A DNA stretch of 64,000 nucleotides from Epiperipatus broadwayi (taxonomy: Eukaryota > Onychophora > Udeonychophora > Euonychophora > Peripatidae): contig JAQFVV010006238.1 of the NCBI GenBank assembly GCA_028023455.1, forward strand, positions 5,650,572 to 5,714,571, given 5' to 3'. Shown here piece by piece: positions 1 through 10,690 of this stretch (positions within the stretch are counted from its first letter, which is position 1; the number at the start of each line of letters is the position of its first letter). A program made the translations under genes and the position numbers. The notes below the pieces were generated by a model, which had not been told where the DNA came from, ran no database searches, and was given only the letters and a program-made list of their open reading frames with translations.

Positions 1-1175
1 AAAAAGTTTTTTTTTCAGGCTTTCGCAAGAAAAACTTGAAAATACGGCTTTAGTAATTTAAAGTATTTGATAAACACCTTAAATTTTTTATTTATTTATT
101 TTCTATAAAATAAATGTGGAGATTGAAAGACACATACTAAAATAAAACAAATTAACATTTAAAAAATCATTTTTGTAAAAATAATTAAATAATATCTTAA
201 AACAAAATATGTATTACCTTAAAACAAAATATTTATTTAGTGACGTTCATGGAAATTTCTTGAATTGAAATTTTTAATTTTTTATCATTTTTTTCTTCCT
301 AAAGTTTTTATATTATTTTGTGCATAATTCTGGGAAATTGCTAGTAGAGATAGGAAATATTTACAAATAACATATTTTTTAAAAATATCTAAGTGTTTTT
401 TATTATATTTAAAAGAAGCCTCCCCTACACATGCATGAAAATATTGCACCAACCCCTTTGCTTTTCTCAGACCAGCTTTGATATTGTACAAGTAATTGTA
501 CTTCTAGTTTATCTACCTGTTTAATAAAAATATTATCTACAGCCAGGGTATGATTCTAATAACATTGAAAGATGGCTTCCACTGCTTCACCTCCAATGTT
601 CGAACAATTTTATTTTCTGAAGTACAATTGTTATAACAAGGCTGGTGTAACTCTTAAACTTTTTTACCAATATTTAGATCAACTTTAATCATCACATCAA
701 TAATGCATCAAAAATAATTCTTGTTTGTTTGAAAATCCATTCAAAATCTCTCATGTGTAAACTTAATTACTTTTGTATTAACAAAGTTATATTCCTTCCA
801 TAATAAAATATTTACACTATTATTTAAATTTTTTATGTTGGTGTTATTGCACTATTAATAAGTATACTTTATTATATATAGTCCAATATTTTAAAAGTCA
901 TTAACACACATTTGCACTTTATTTTAATGATAGATTATGTTGGGTAACTTAAAAAAATTAAACACTTAGTTTTGTTTAGTCACTTGCCAAATAGTATGAG
1001 ATTTAGAAGAGCTTTCAAAGTATGTTATATGCCTGTTACATTCAACATATTAACATTAAAATATTATTATAATAAAGTTTGTTAAAAATTAATATTTCAG
1101 CATATAACTTTTTTTTAAATTACATTTTTTTTTATTAATTGTGTGTTCATTGAATTTGAGTTGCCATGTAGCTAA
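1..1175. other. AT-rich DNA, no gene seen
   Basis: Low-complexity A/T-rich sequence with frequent stops in all frames. The only open frames are short and lack recognisable motifs. No repeat family identified here matches it. Confidence 0.6.
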
Positions 1176-1372
1176 ACCAGGTGGCAGATCTGCAATCAAA
1201 AAGCCATAAAGATTATGTTGTGGAAATGGGATGGAGCAGGGTGCAAAAGAATATGGCAAAACTTGGGATGGGGAATGGAAAGGGGTTCAAAGTTGTTGAG
1301 AGATTCCTGTCTCCGTATAAGGAGAAGCCACAGTGCGTCATATCACATCACATTTCAGATATATTTAGATAA
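1176..1372 (+). pseudogene. 3'-end remnant of the LINE found at 58.6 kb
   Basis: The stretch from about 1208 to 1365 aligns by eye with 59405-59570, the end of the open frame and 3' UTR of the non-LTR element annotated at 58593-59575. Shared blocks include TGTGGAAATGGGATGGAGCA and the GAGAGATTC and GAAGAAGC(C/T)ACAGT segments of the 3' UTR. A 63-codon open frame here is partly the final LINE codons read in a shifted frame and is not a gene. It is a severely 5'-truncated copy, usual for target-primed reverse transcription. No target duplication was recognised. Confidence 0.75.
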
Positions 1373-1507
1373 TATTATATACCATTTATGACATTTTAAA
1401 TAGATAACAAATCCCAGGAGTCCAAATTTCAAAGAAAAACACATTAATAACACATGTACAACAAAAATAATATTACCATTAAAATGGGGGAATATGATAA
1501 TATTGGT

Positions 1508-1606
1508 TTTAACAAAAAAAAAAAAAAAATTCAAGGCATGATCAAAATTGAATCCAATATCTGACATTTGTAGCACAGATGCTTTAACCAATGTGCTATA
1601 CCAAAA
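1508..1606 (-). mobile_element. tRNA-derived SINE-like repeat
   Basis: On the minus strand a tRNA-like body can be read: an A-box-like TAGCACATTGGTTAAAGC near its 5' end and a B-box-like GGATTCAATTTTGAT about 35 bases later. A long T-run (A-run on plus, about 1514-1528) lies just beyond. Arms are too diverged for a working tRNA. It resembles, in type, the repeat at 44607. No target duplication found. Confidence 0.45.
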
Positions 1607-1794
1607 CAATCCGTGTCATTGATTCTGAAATATAACTAATAAATGGAATTATTTACCATATGAATTCTTCAAAATTTCTGTAATTGTTATGAAACAATAA
1701 TTTTTAAATAAATTATTAATAATAATGTGTCATTTTACATATAAATTAGGATATTTAAAGAAAATTGATTTAGAAATCTAAACATTTTCATTTA

Positions 1795-2798
1795 CACCTG
1801 GGTCTTGTTTTACGCGATAGATAGGTTCCTCAGAAAACACGCGCAAATGAAATCATGCAAAAATAGACATAACTTACCTTGAAAAAAGGGGGATACAGAC
1901 TGTGATTTTTCAAAATTTGCATAAAAGCAAAGCACCAATGTAAAATTACTTTAAAATTTGTGCGCAAAAAAAAATAAGAAAATAAAATATGACTAATAAA
2001 ACATTTCAAATTTGAAAAAAATTGATACAAGACAAACTTTTTTTAACTATAATATTTAATTTTATTCAAAATATATTTTTATGCATAATTTACAATAATT
2101 TATATTTTTTATATACGTTTTAATTATTATTGCTATTTGCCGGTAAACAGGTTCGTTTGCAAACTGATTAAAAAATCAGATTCTTCACAAGATGAAATAC
2201 AACTAGCGCCAACGTCATTCTCATGTTGTGTTAATTAATGGTTTTCTGGTGACAATGTAATTAGTAATTAATCTAACAACTAAAAATTAAATTCTTATTT
2301 TTGTCTTTAATTTTCAATTTTAATTGTGCCCACTGCTATTACTCACCTTTTAAAAATAAACTTGCGGACACTAAATGATTAATAATTGATTACGTTCTTT
2401 TTTAAAAAGCAAAAACAGAATGTGATTTAAAATGCAAAATTAACACGCACAATGTTTGAACAAATTTACATTATAATCCTGTAAAAATTAATGTGCATAT
2501 ACATAAAATGTGGAAATCATGATTTTAATTTCATTATTGCATAAAATCTTAATATTATAAAGCACTGAAAATATTGAAATTACTAAGATAAAAGTCGAAT
2601 TCCAATAAAGTGCTATTATTTTCAGTATAACATAAGTGCGCAAAATTTATTATTTAAAGTAATAGCGCATTATCGGAGTTCATACACGTGGGTCTCTTTT
2701 TACGCGGACTTATTTAACACACTTCCGGTGAAACACGAATCGCATAACTTCAGAATCGTGTTAAATAAGTCCGCATAAAAAGAGACCCAGGTGTACAT
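1795..2798. mobile_element. TIR element or pair of MITEs flanked by TA
   Basis: The left end reads TA then CACCTGGGTCTTGTTTTACGCG. The right end, on the opposite strand, reads CACCTGGGTCTCTTTTTATGCG followed by TA. A TA flank with inverted ends suggests a Tc1/mariner-type non-autonomous element of about 1 kb. No transposase frame survives. A third copy of the terminus lies inside, at about 2688, so the unit may instead be a 110-bp foldback beside a solo end. Confidence 0.45.
2684..2798. repeat. Short palindromic MITE
   Basis: Arms 2686-2723 and 2758-2797 are nearly perfect inverted copies (ACGTGGGTCTCTTTTTACG against its complement), separated by about 35 bases. RNA from either strand would form a long hairpin. 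Ends match the terminal repeat noted at 1797. Confidence 0.75.
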
Positions 2799-4054
2799 AT
2801 AAATTTTATTAATTACCGTGATGAAATTACTTGTCTGTTCAGTTTAGTAAAACAATAGACTGTGTAATATTTAGTAGGTTTCGAACAATATGCTCTTAAT
2901 ATTTAAATAATTAATATTTGTAATGCAATGTGTTTGTGTCAATGAAATGATTCTAAAATTGAAACATTTTTATTTATCTATAAATTTTATCATTTATCCC
3001 CATTGGTGAAGCATTTTTGTGCCCAAATAACCTGTACATCTGCATGTGGTAGCCCTTGTGTGTTTTTGATTGGAATGAAAAATCAAATACATAAATAATT
3101 CTAAAATAATGCTATGTAAGTACTTGGGAAGAAGTTGAAATCAATATGATAGCACCAGATAATATTAATAATAATTTTATTACATAATGAATATTTTTGT
3201 TTCTTAAATCTCTATAAGACCAAGTTCTGCATTTTTAAAGTCAGTTTAATAAATACATTTAAAAAACTGATTAGATTATTTGATAAAAAAATAAATATGT
3301 TTATTATAATTAAAAGATTAATTCATTAGAAATATTTATTACGTAATTGATATTATTTTTAAGCTTTGGTTGAAAACATCAGAATTAACTTAATGTTAGC
3401 TTGTAATTATGTAAGAAGTATATTTTGAGTTTTAAAAGGTCTAATCATTTATATTTATAGTTTCTCAAGATTTTAGATTTCATAATAAACTAAATTTGCA
3501 CCAAGTTAGTTCTTTGAACGTATTTTGTAATGTCTTTGATATTTATTTTAGGCTGTATGTCACCATTGTCTCAATGACCAAATATCATGAATGAAGATTA
3601 ATTTTCTAATAATTATTGTGACATTGCCTTCTAGTGTACAATTATTAAATAAATGTCTGAAGTAAGCACAAAAATGGGAAAAGAAATGTAATAGTCTTTA
3701 ATCTACTTAACAATGATGAATAAGAGAAAAGAAAGAGACCATAATTATCAAGGAGTTTAATATTTTAATTTGATCACCTGTTAATACATCGTTAAGTTTT
3801 AGTAATAATAAATGGCTAAAGATAATGCTATTTTTTTGATATTAACTTGAATTTCAGCATTATGAAAGAGTGCTCATTTGAAAAATAATTAATGAGATTA
3901 ATTTGGAAAAATCAAAAGAAAACAAATTTAGATTCAGACAGAATGTGCATACATACACCAGCTATATGGAAACAAATATGAACTTCCTAATGCCAAGAAA
4001 AGAGAGATTGCAATGATCACAAACACCAATCTGTAAATCACAATTTTGTCTATG
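2799..4054. other. AT-rich DNA, nothing recognised
   Basis: No coding frame, RNA gene or repeat shared with the rest of the window was seen. A few short A/T microsatellite-like runs only. Confidence 0.5.
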
Positions 4055-4288
4055 TTATTCATTTTTCTGTTTGTCATTTATGCTCTCTTTTAATTTTTTC
4101 AGTAGAAACACCACTTCTGTCAAGCGTTGGTGGCTGAGTGGTCAGTACAGCTGCCTTACAATAGAACATGCTTATTCATTTTTCTGTTTGTCATTTATGC
4201 TCTCTTTTAATTTTTTCAGCAGAAACACCACTTCTGTCAAGCATTGGTGGCTGAGTGGTCAGTACAGCTGCCTTACAAGCAGTTGTTC
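4055..4288 (+). repeat. 117-bp tandem duplication including a SINE 5' end
   Basis: The block beginning TTATTCATTTTTCTG at 4055 recurs at 4172 with only a few differences. Each copy includes flanking DNA plus the first about 50 bases of a tRNA-derived SINE (GTTGGTGGCTGAGTGGTCAG). The second copy runs on into the full SINE. So the duplication happened after the SINE inserted. Confidence 0.85.
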
Positions 4289-4337
4289 CTGGTTCGCGGG
4301 TTCGTTTCCTGGCCGATGCTTTGACACATGAAAAAAA
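4236..4337 (+). mobile_element. tRNA-derived SINE (family S1)
   Basis: Class-II-tRNA-like body: A box TGGCTGAGTGGTCAG, a CAA triplet in the anticodon-loop position (CTTACAAGCAG), B box GGTTCGTTTCC, then GATGCT and an A-rich tail starting ACACATGAAAAAA. Similar copies are at 22199, 26972, 30313, 61057 and 61425. The first copy's 5' half is duplicated at 4119-4171. Origin from a Leu/Ser-type tRNA is inferred from the A box. Confidence 0.8.
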
Positions 4338-4748
4338 CATCACTTTTAATTGTAGACCTCCAATATATTCTAGTCTCTGCAATATCCTCTTAATGAACAC
4401 AATCAACATTGGATCTCCTCAGAATGTTTTTAAGATAATCTTTATAATATATATTGTATCTCTTCTTTTGCTGTTCATGCTCAAGTTTTTTTATAAAACA
4501 CCTTTTCAAGAAGTCCTGCATTATCAATTCACTTTAAATACTCATGTGATTCTATAATAGAGGACTCTATAATATCACATCCAGTAAATTAAAGAACTTA
4601 TTGGCTGGTTTTATAATCTTGCCATTGTATTTTTTAAAATTTTACAAAGCATCCTTATATGGAACTTCTCTAATGTTTTATATTGTATCAATACAGGTTC
4701 AAATCTCACTTCTATACAATAAATTAGGAAAACTAACATCTTTATACA

Positions 4749-4990
4749 CAGGCAAAACTCACACACAGCAAGCTAGAGTAATCAATGGATGCCAGAAGGC
4801 TTGTGTATAACATCCCCATCTAGTGCCTACTCATCCAATATCCCCATACTAGTTCTGGCAACCATTGATTACTCTAGCTTGCTGTGTGTGGCAATATGTA
4901 TAGTGAGTTTTGCCTGTTTTAACAACAGATATAAGCAAGCCTAAGAAATGGTGATCGTGTGATCTTTATGCACAGCTTAGTTGCAGTAGT
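4749..4990. mobile_element. HR-1 repeat fragment, inverted pair
   Basis: A minus-sense copy of the HR-1 3' half (GCAAAACTC... to CATCCAATATCCCCATACTAGT) abuts a plus-sense copy of the 3' part (ACCATTGATTACTCTAGC...). The palindrome centre lies close to the hammerhead cleavage-site position. Only the 3' side of the ribozyme (stem I strand and stem III) remains, so it cannot fold as a hammerhead. The tail continues with AAGAAATGGTGATCGTGTGAT as in other copies. Confidence 0.75.
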
Positions 4991-6344
4991 TCTCCTGTGA
5001 TGAAATACTTTATTTTTTAGCTCGTTAACTAACAGATTAAAATGACAGTAAATGTATCATTACCAAAATAACATTGCAAGTAATAATATGTATTTATATT
5101 TCATTAATATCGAAAATCCCTTCGTGGGTTAATGCAATGGTAAAAAAAACAGACCTGCTCTTAAATTTCATGAATCACAATATAATTGTATTATTTTGTT
5201 GTCGAACATATTAAGCATTCAAACACCACGAAACTAAAAGCATCTTGTTAGGACTAGTAAAATTAACTTTCAGAAATCGTACGTAATAATTTTTATTATT
5301 CTATAATTTTTTAAATCTCCAGTTATTTATATAAAATTCCAGAGAGTTAAATATACATATAATTATATGCAGTGAATTTTTCAACTTTTCTTTGGTTTGA
5401 CTTTTTTACCCCATGTGTAATTTATCAGCCAATTAAAACTGTTTACAATTTCAGTAGAAAAGTCATTTACTCCTGGGAAGTTGAAATAGAAATTTTCTTT
5501 TAGCTTTTTTTTTTTTTTAAAAGATAAATATATATATTTTTTGTTTTCTGTAGATATATTTGTTTGTGAAAGATGAAAGGAGAGGACGGACATTTTAGTA
5601 GAAAATTACTTTGTGCAATATAGAATTTGATTATTCTCTACTGAACAACTCATTAGAAATAGTTTCAATTAAAAAAATGAAAAAAAAAATGTAAATGTTT
5701 TGATTTTTTAAATATATAATAATACGTTTAAAATAAATAAATTTATTATTTAGAAAATAGAAAAATATTTCATAACATTAAGATTAACGCTTATTTTGTC
5801 TTCCGCCATCTTTTAGTAGAACACCACATTACACACTATGATTTATATGCTTTCGTGTGATCATGAAAATTAAGCGTATACTTTAAAAGACAAAAATAAA
5901 ACAGCTTTTATTTGTCAAAATAGCCTACTTCAGAGCAAGGGCACAACTGCTTATTATTGAAAATAGATGAAGAATGCAGTACTCATGAGCTTGCCAATTG
6001 TCAGGGTGAGAGGTTTTAGTACTTTTCCATGTTTATTTTAGACTAGCTAAAAATAGGTAGATATACATTTATTGGCCAACGTTGACTGTCTTATTGCATT
6101 TATTTTAATTAGAAAAAAGAAATTCACTAATTCATTTTTTAGTTATATGTAAAGCGGAATCATATTCTATATTTTGTCTCAAGCCCCCATCACATACTTT
6201 GCACATGATATATAATAGCTCACATTTTGTTTCATTTCAATAAAATATGCATTGTTTACTAAACTATAATGATACAGTATTTTTCAACCGTCATATATAT
6301 ATATATATATTAATTAAAAAATGGAATAACCATTATATATACGA
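4991..6344. other. AT-rich DNA, nothing recognised
   Basis: No coding or RNA feature. An (AT)n run sits at about 6294-6311. A 70-codon minus-strand frame near 5400-5590 is lysine-rich low complexity and is not credible. Confidence 0.5.
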
Positions 6345-6345
6345 A

Positions 6346-6557
6346 GTTAAATCCACAGTCAAGGTGATTTGATGAGCAACAACCAATCAGTTCTGCCGGC
6401 TAAATGAAAACAATATCAAATCTGTCCAAGCTACTACTAATCAAAAGGAGTCAAATTAGTAATAACTTGGACAGGTTTGCTATTGTTTCCATTCATCCTG
6501 CAGAACTACTCTGATTGGTTGCCGCATATCAACACACCTTGATTGTGGATTTAACTC
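6346..6557. repeat. Foldback MITE
   Basis: The left arm beginning AGTTAAATCCACAGTCAAGG is matched by the reverse complement of the right arm ending TTGATTGTGGATTTAACT. Pairing continues for about 100 bases per arm with small differences, including CAACCAATCAG and GTCCAAG blocks. No coding capacity. Confidence 0.8.
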
Positions 6558-8592
6558 TGTAAATATTTCAGTCATAACATTTACAAATTAATTTACATCT
6601 ATATTAACCAATAAAAATATTAAATTTGAATATATATATATATATATATATAACAAGATGCTTTTCTATGGATATAGTATGCATACATAAATTAAGATTA
6701 TAGTTTATACAAAATTAAAAAAAATAATGCAGTGATTAATAGTAAACTAATGGATCATGTTTACATGTATATTTATAATGTGTATGTTTGCTCATTGACA
6801 AATATTCAAAAAATAAAAATGATTAAAAAACTTAATGCACTATAATATTATTTTTGAAATAAAATGAATAGTGAAATACCAGAGTTACATTACAACTACA
6901 AATACTATGGATGATATTTTTTTACTAATAATCTGTCACCCCTCCCCTCTAAGAAAACATTAATACCAGATTTGTTATCAGCAGACAATAACCTTTCTAA
7001 TTATTTTGATGTTTTTAAGTCCATATTAATTTCAGAATTTATATACTCACTTATACTTATTGTTATTCCTTTCAGATTCTGAGTCCAATTCTTCAAACTT
7101 TAAGGTTGCTGACACAATAATAAAAATATCTTTCAGTGCCCATTTTTTGTCAATATTACATCTAATAACTTTCATTATTATTTAATGTGATTATTCCCAA
7201 TCACTAACAAATCATTATTTTTAAAAGTTAAAAATTGCTTTTTTTATTTATTTTAATATTGTGAAAAAAACTATATGAACTATGCTTGCATGAGTTAAGT
7301 CTTTGTTGTTGTCTTTATGTCTTTCCAGTAGTATATAGTATGTTTTTCTGCAGATGAATTTGAATTTTTTATGAATTTTTATTTAAAATGCTTCCCATAA
7401 TTTTTTTCTTTCAGTTTATTAAACTTTATGAAAAAAAGACTACATTAAATTTATAGCTGGAAAAAGATGGATCCTGACTCGGATTCAAGCATCAATGATC
7501 CCTAAGTTATTTAGCAGTGACAAATGGGAAAAAATAATCAATCTATATTTACAGAAATTAAAAATATATTAGATTCTTCATTCTGACAACTTTTCCTTAT
7601 GCCACCAAATATGGTAGTGATCAAGTGAGTGTAAGCTTTTTTATAATATTTACAGAACTGAAGTTTTTTGTTATTATATGTGAGAAGTAGATTTTATATT
7701 TTTTATTTATTTCTTATAATAAAATTATTAGTATAAATAATAAATATGCCAATAAAAATACTTTTACGTGCAGAATTGTAAAAATGTATGAAGTTGCCCA
7801 ATAGATTTAATAATTTGTTACTGCATCTGTATTTCAATAGTAATGATAAATGCCAGATAATAGAAATAAATACTCTCTGCACAAATGTAAAAATTTAGGC
7901 CTATAGACCAGTGCAACATAAAATTCAAAGCAGCATATCAGATACAGAGCGAAGTAATACTTGAATAAGCATTCATTAAGATTACTGGTCAAAATACAAT
8001 GTGAAAATATGATCACTCAAAACTAATAAAGTGAAGGTTTGAATGGTAGGTCTGTGCAGATATTCATAATGGATATGGGCATCATATAGAGTTGTAAATA
8101 CAATTTTTTATGCTAGCCATTATTTTAATACTCGTGAAGTGCTTTCAGTAGTTTATGATATTCAAAAACTGTTGTTTTCTGCATAAAGAAAGAGTATGAG
8201 AGTTTTTCTGTTGTGTGAAGTGATGATTACACAGCAAAAGTGCTCAGAGACTATGTTTAAGATCTATATTCAAACACACAAGATTGATTTTCCATTTTTT
8301 GAAAACGAAGACATATTTATAATAAAAAGTGTTTAAAAGAAATATATTTAGAAAGAAAGTTGTTTTTCTGTTAATATGTAATAACACATGACACCAATTA
8401 CACTCTGCAGCTTAACAATTTTTAATTTTGTTGTTTGCTAAGATTTCATGACAGCCTTAACACATTCTTAAAAACAACTTATATATGTAAAATGAAGCTA
8501 ATGTTGTAAAATGTATGTAGTCTTGGGTGTGAATTAAATTTGTGGCAAAATAGAAATATTTTTAACATAATTTTATGAAAATAAATTTTAAA
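6558..8592. other. AT-rich DNA with one AT microsatellite
   Basis: Nothing coding recognised. An (AT)n tract lies near 6630-6650. Remaining sequence is A/T-rich with no match to other repeats in the window. Confidence 0.5.
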
Positions 8593-8700
8593 CAAAATAA
8601 TAATAATAACAACAATAATAATGATGATGATAAAGATAATAATAATAACATGATGATGATGATGATGATGATAATGATAATAATAATAATAACAAAAATT
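8593..8700 (+). repeat. Imperfect trinucleotide microsatellite
   Basis: Mixed AAT/AAC/GAT/TGA repeats over about 105 bases. On the minus strand it yields a spurious poly-His/poly-Ile frame. Confidence 0.9.
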
Positions 8701-8882
8701 AAAAAACAAAATTTACTTTTACATAACTAAAACAATTAATAGATTGTACAGGGTTAGACCTGCATTTATATATGTAATATATGCAGGATTTAAACTCAGA
8801 CTTTCACACGATCCACTACTCTCAGTGCCATCTCATATTGCTGACCCACCTGATCACACACATGTTGAAAAAATAAATAATC

Positions 8883-8926
8883 ACCAATATATGTCTTTCA
8901 TGCTAAACCAGCAATCATCAGTTGGT
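8883..8926 (-). ncRNA. Hammerhead ribozyme-like motif, HR-3 left arm
   Basis: Minus strand reads ACCAA, CUGAUGA, UUGCU-GGUUU-AGCAU, GAA, AGACAUAUA, UUGGU. Stem I ACCAA/UUGGU pairs 5 bp. Stem II pairs UGCU/AGCA with a U.U at its base. The catalytic CUGAUGA and GAA are intact and the cleavage triplet would be AUA. Stem III is weak (only the A-U next to the core). Confidence 0.6.
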
Positions 8927-9216
8927 CTAGATTACTATCTCCACACATATGTACAATTAGTGCTCAGCATATGTATAAATGGATTATTCTCCTATACATG
9001 AGAGGTCAGAATGACTAATACACCAACATGGGTATGATGACAATGTTGGCACTAACATGGGCTTTGAATGTTCCAGCATCAGATTTTCAATGAAATGGAA
9101 GGCTGAAGAGTTGTGAGTAGGAGTAGTTTGAAGCTTGTCCATTAAAATATGAAGATTGGTTATCTTAATATAAAGCTGAGCACTGATTGTATATATGTAT
9201 GGAGATAATAGTCTAA

Positions 9217-9260
9217 ACCAACTGATGATTGTTCGTTTAGCATGAAATACATATATTGAT
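9217..9260 (+). ncRNA. Hammerhead ribozyme-like motif, HR-3 right arm
   Basis: ACCAA, CUGAUGA, UUGUU-CGUUU-AGCAU, GAA, AUACAUAUA, UUGAU. Core intact. Stem I has one A.C mismatch. Stem II has a U.U base mismatch and one G.U. Stem III can pair AU/AU. Triplet AUA. Confidence 0.6.
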
Positions 9261-9380
9261 GATTATTTATCTTTTCAACATGTGTGTAATCAGGTGGGTC
9301 AGCAATATGAGATGATACTGAGAGTAAATGAGTCATGTGAAAGTCTGAGTTTGAATAACTAGAACAATGTAATTGGTTTT

Positions 9381-9974
9381 TATTTCCCATGAAGTACATT
9401 TAAGTCCTTCTAAAAACGACATGTGATTATAAAAGTAAAATGTTCTATAGGTATTAAATATAAACCTGTTTTAAATGAAGAAAAATAAACTGTAAACAAG
9501 GGCCAACTTTTTGTGTGACTTAAATCATCAATTTAAGGATTGTCTTATAGAGTTTTTTTTTTAGTAATATTTTCTAATTTCTAGGAATAAAATATAAAAA
9601 TAGAATATAGATTCAATACCATTATAACGGAATCTTTGACAGCAAAATTATGAAATAGGTATCAGTATAAATACTATTCAAACGTTATCCAAGTAACATC
9701 ACTACTGGCGAAATTGATCAACAGGATCATTCTATGCAACATGTAATTATCTAAGAATGGGTTGGAAAGCCACTATGAAATCTCTGAATTAGCAGTTTAA
9801 AACTGTATCTACTGGTCCTCAAAACGTCCATTTAGAATGTTAAAATGGCTTGAAAATGTTTGAACGATTTTAGCTTGTGTGATTAAGACAACTATGAATC
9901 TGCCATATAAATTATTTTTAATTAGGATTGCCATATTAAGAAATATAATATTAAACAGACAAAAACTCTCCATA
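9381..9974. other. AT-rich DNA, nothing recognised
   Basis: No coding or RNA feature, and no repeat shared with other parts of the window seen. Confidence 0.5.
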
Positions 9975-10690
9975 CAGTAGTGCCACCCTGTGCTAACCAG
10001 AGTAATCAATGGATGCCAGAAGGTTTGTGAATAAAATCCCTATCCAATCTAGTCTGGGGATATTGGATGAGTAGGCACTGGATTAGGGATTTTATGCACA
10101 AGCCTTCTGGCACCCATTTATTACTCTGGTTAGCACAGGGTGGCACTACTGTATAAAGAGTTATAACCTGTTTAATAACAGTTATGTGCTAGCATAAGAG
10201 ATAGTGATCATGTGATGTTTAGTGGTTTAACACCAATCCTGCCTAATAGGATAGGGTGGCTATGATTGTTAAAGAGCCAAAGTCACCAAAATGTATGGGT
10301 ACTGATTTGATTTTAGACCCATATGACTATATAAGCTATTGAGCTTAGATTGAAAATATTATTGTGTTTTCAATTTCATTCTCATAGTTTTGTAGTTAAG
10401 TAGAGATAAAAGGTGGCTGCTGGAGGGTTGCATTAGATCCTAAGATCTAGGTGCAGTGCTCTCAGATCCAAGGCTCCTCACTGATGAAGGACACAAGCCA
10501 GAAACTAGTCTGGGATATTGGATGAGTAGGCACTTGATAGGGATTTTATGCACAAACCTTCTGGCATCCATTGATTACTCTGGTTAGCACAGGGTGGCAC
10601 TACTCTATGGAGAGTTTTTGCCTGTTTAATAACAGTTATGTGCTAGCATAAGAGATGGTGATTATGTGATGTTTAGTTGTTTAACATAAT
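9975..10690. mobile_element. HR-1 repeat locus, inverted end plus one full unit
   Basis: From 9975 to about 10048 is a minus-sense HR-1 3' end. At 10049 it switches to plus-sense, starting at CTAGTCTGGGG (stem III and cleavage site) and running through the 3' end. A full plus-sense unit follows. The block AATAACAGTTATGTGCTAGC at 10173 recurs at 10628, so the unit is 455 bp here. No coding frame. The unit contains the hammerhead at 10466-10523. Confidence 0.85.
10466..10523 (+). ncRNA. Hammerhead ribozyme motif, HR-1, weakened
   Basis: AUCCAA-GGC-UCCUCA, CUGAUGA, A-GG-ACACAAG-CC-A, GAA, AC-UA-GU, C, UGGGA-UA-UUGGAU. Core intact and predicted cleavage falls after 10510. Compared with the copies near 17 kb it has lost one G in stem I and one C-G pair in stem II, so activity is doubtful. 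The outer stem I helix AUCCAA/UUGGAU is perfect. Confidence 0.75.

Larger units (their letters stand above)
8744..9380. mobile_element. HR-3 repeat, inverted dimer
   Basis: Two copies of a repeat face away from each other. The left copy (to about 8970) is minus-sense and the right (from about 9060) plus-sense. Matching blocks include CATGAAA(T/G)ACATATATTG and CACCTGATTACACACATG. Each arm holds a hammerhead-like core on its own sense strand. Related copies are at 25721-26286 and 60395-60815. The outer end, with AAGTCTGAGTTTGAATAAC, resembles a tRNA B box, so a pol III promoter is possible but unproven. The short open frames here are translations of the repeat and not genes. Confidence 0.75.

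Noticed and set aside
4255-4557. 100-codon plus-strand frame
   Set aside because: Its start lies inside a SINE and the remainder is low-complexity hydrophobic sequence without a motif.
6346-6557. microRNA precursor
   Set aside because: Arms are about 100 bases and the structure is a typical MITE. Nothing marks a defined 22-base duplex.
8479-8709. Minus-strand frame rich in His and Ile
   Set aside because: Direct translation of the trinucleotide microsatellite at 8593-8700.
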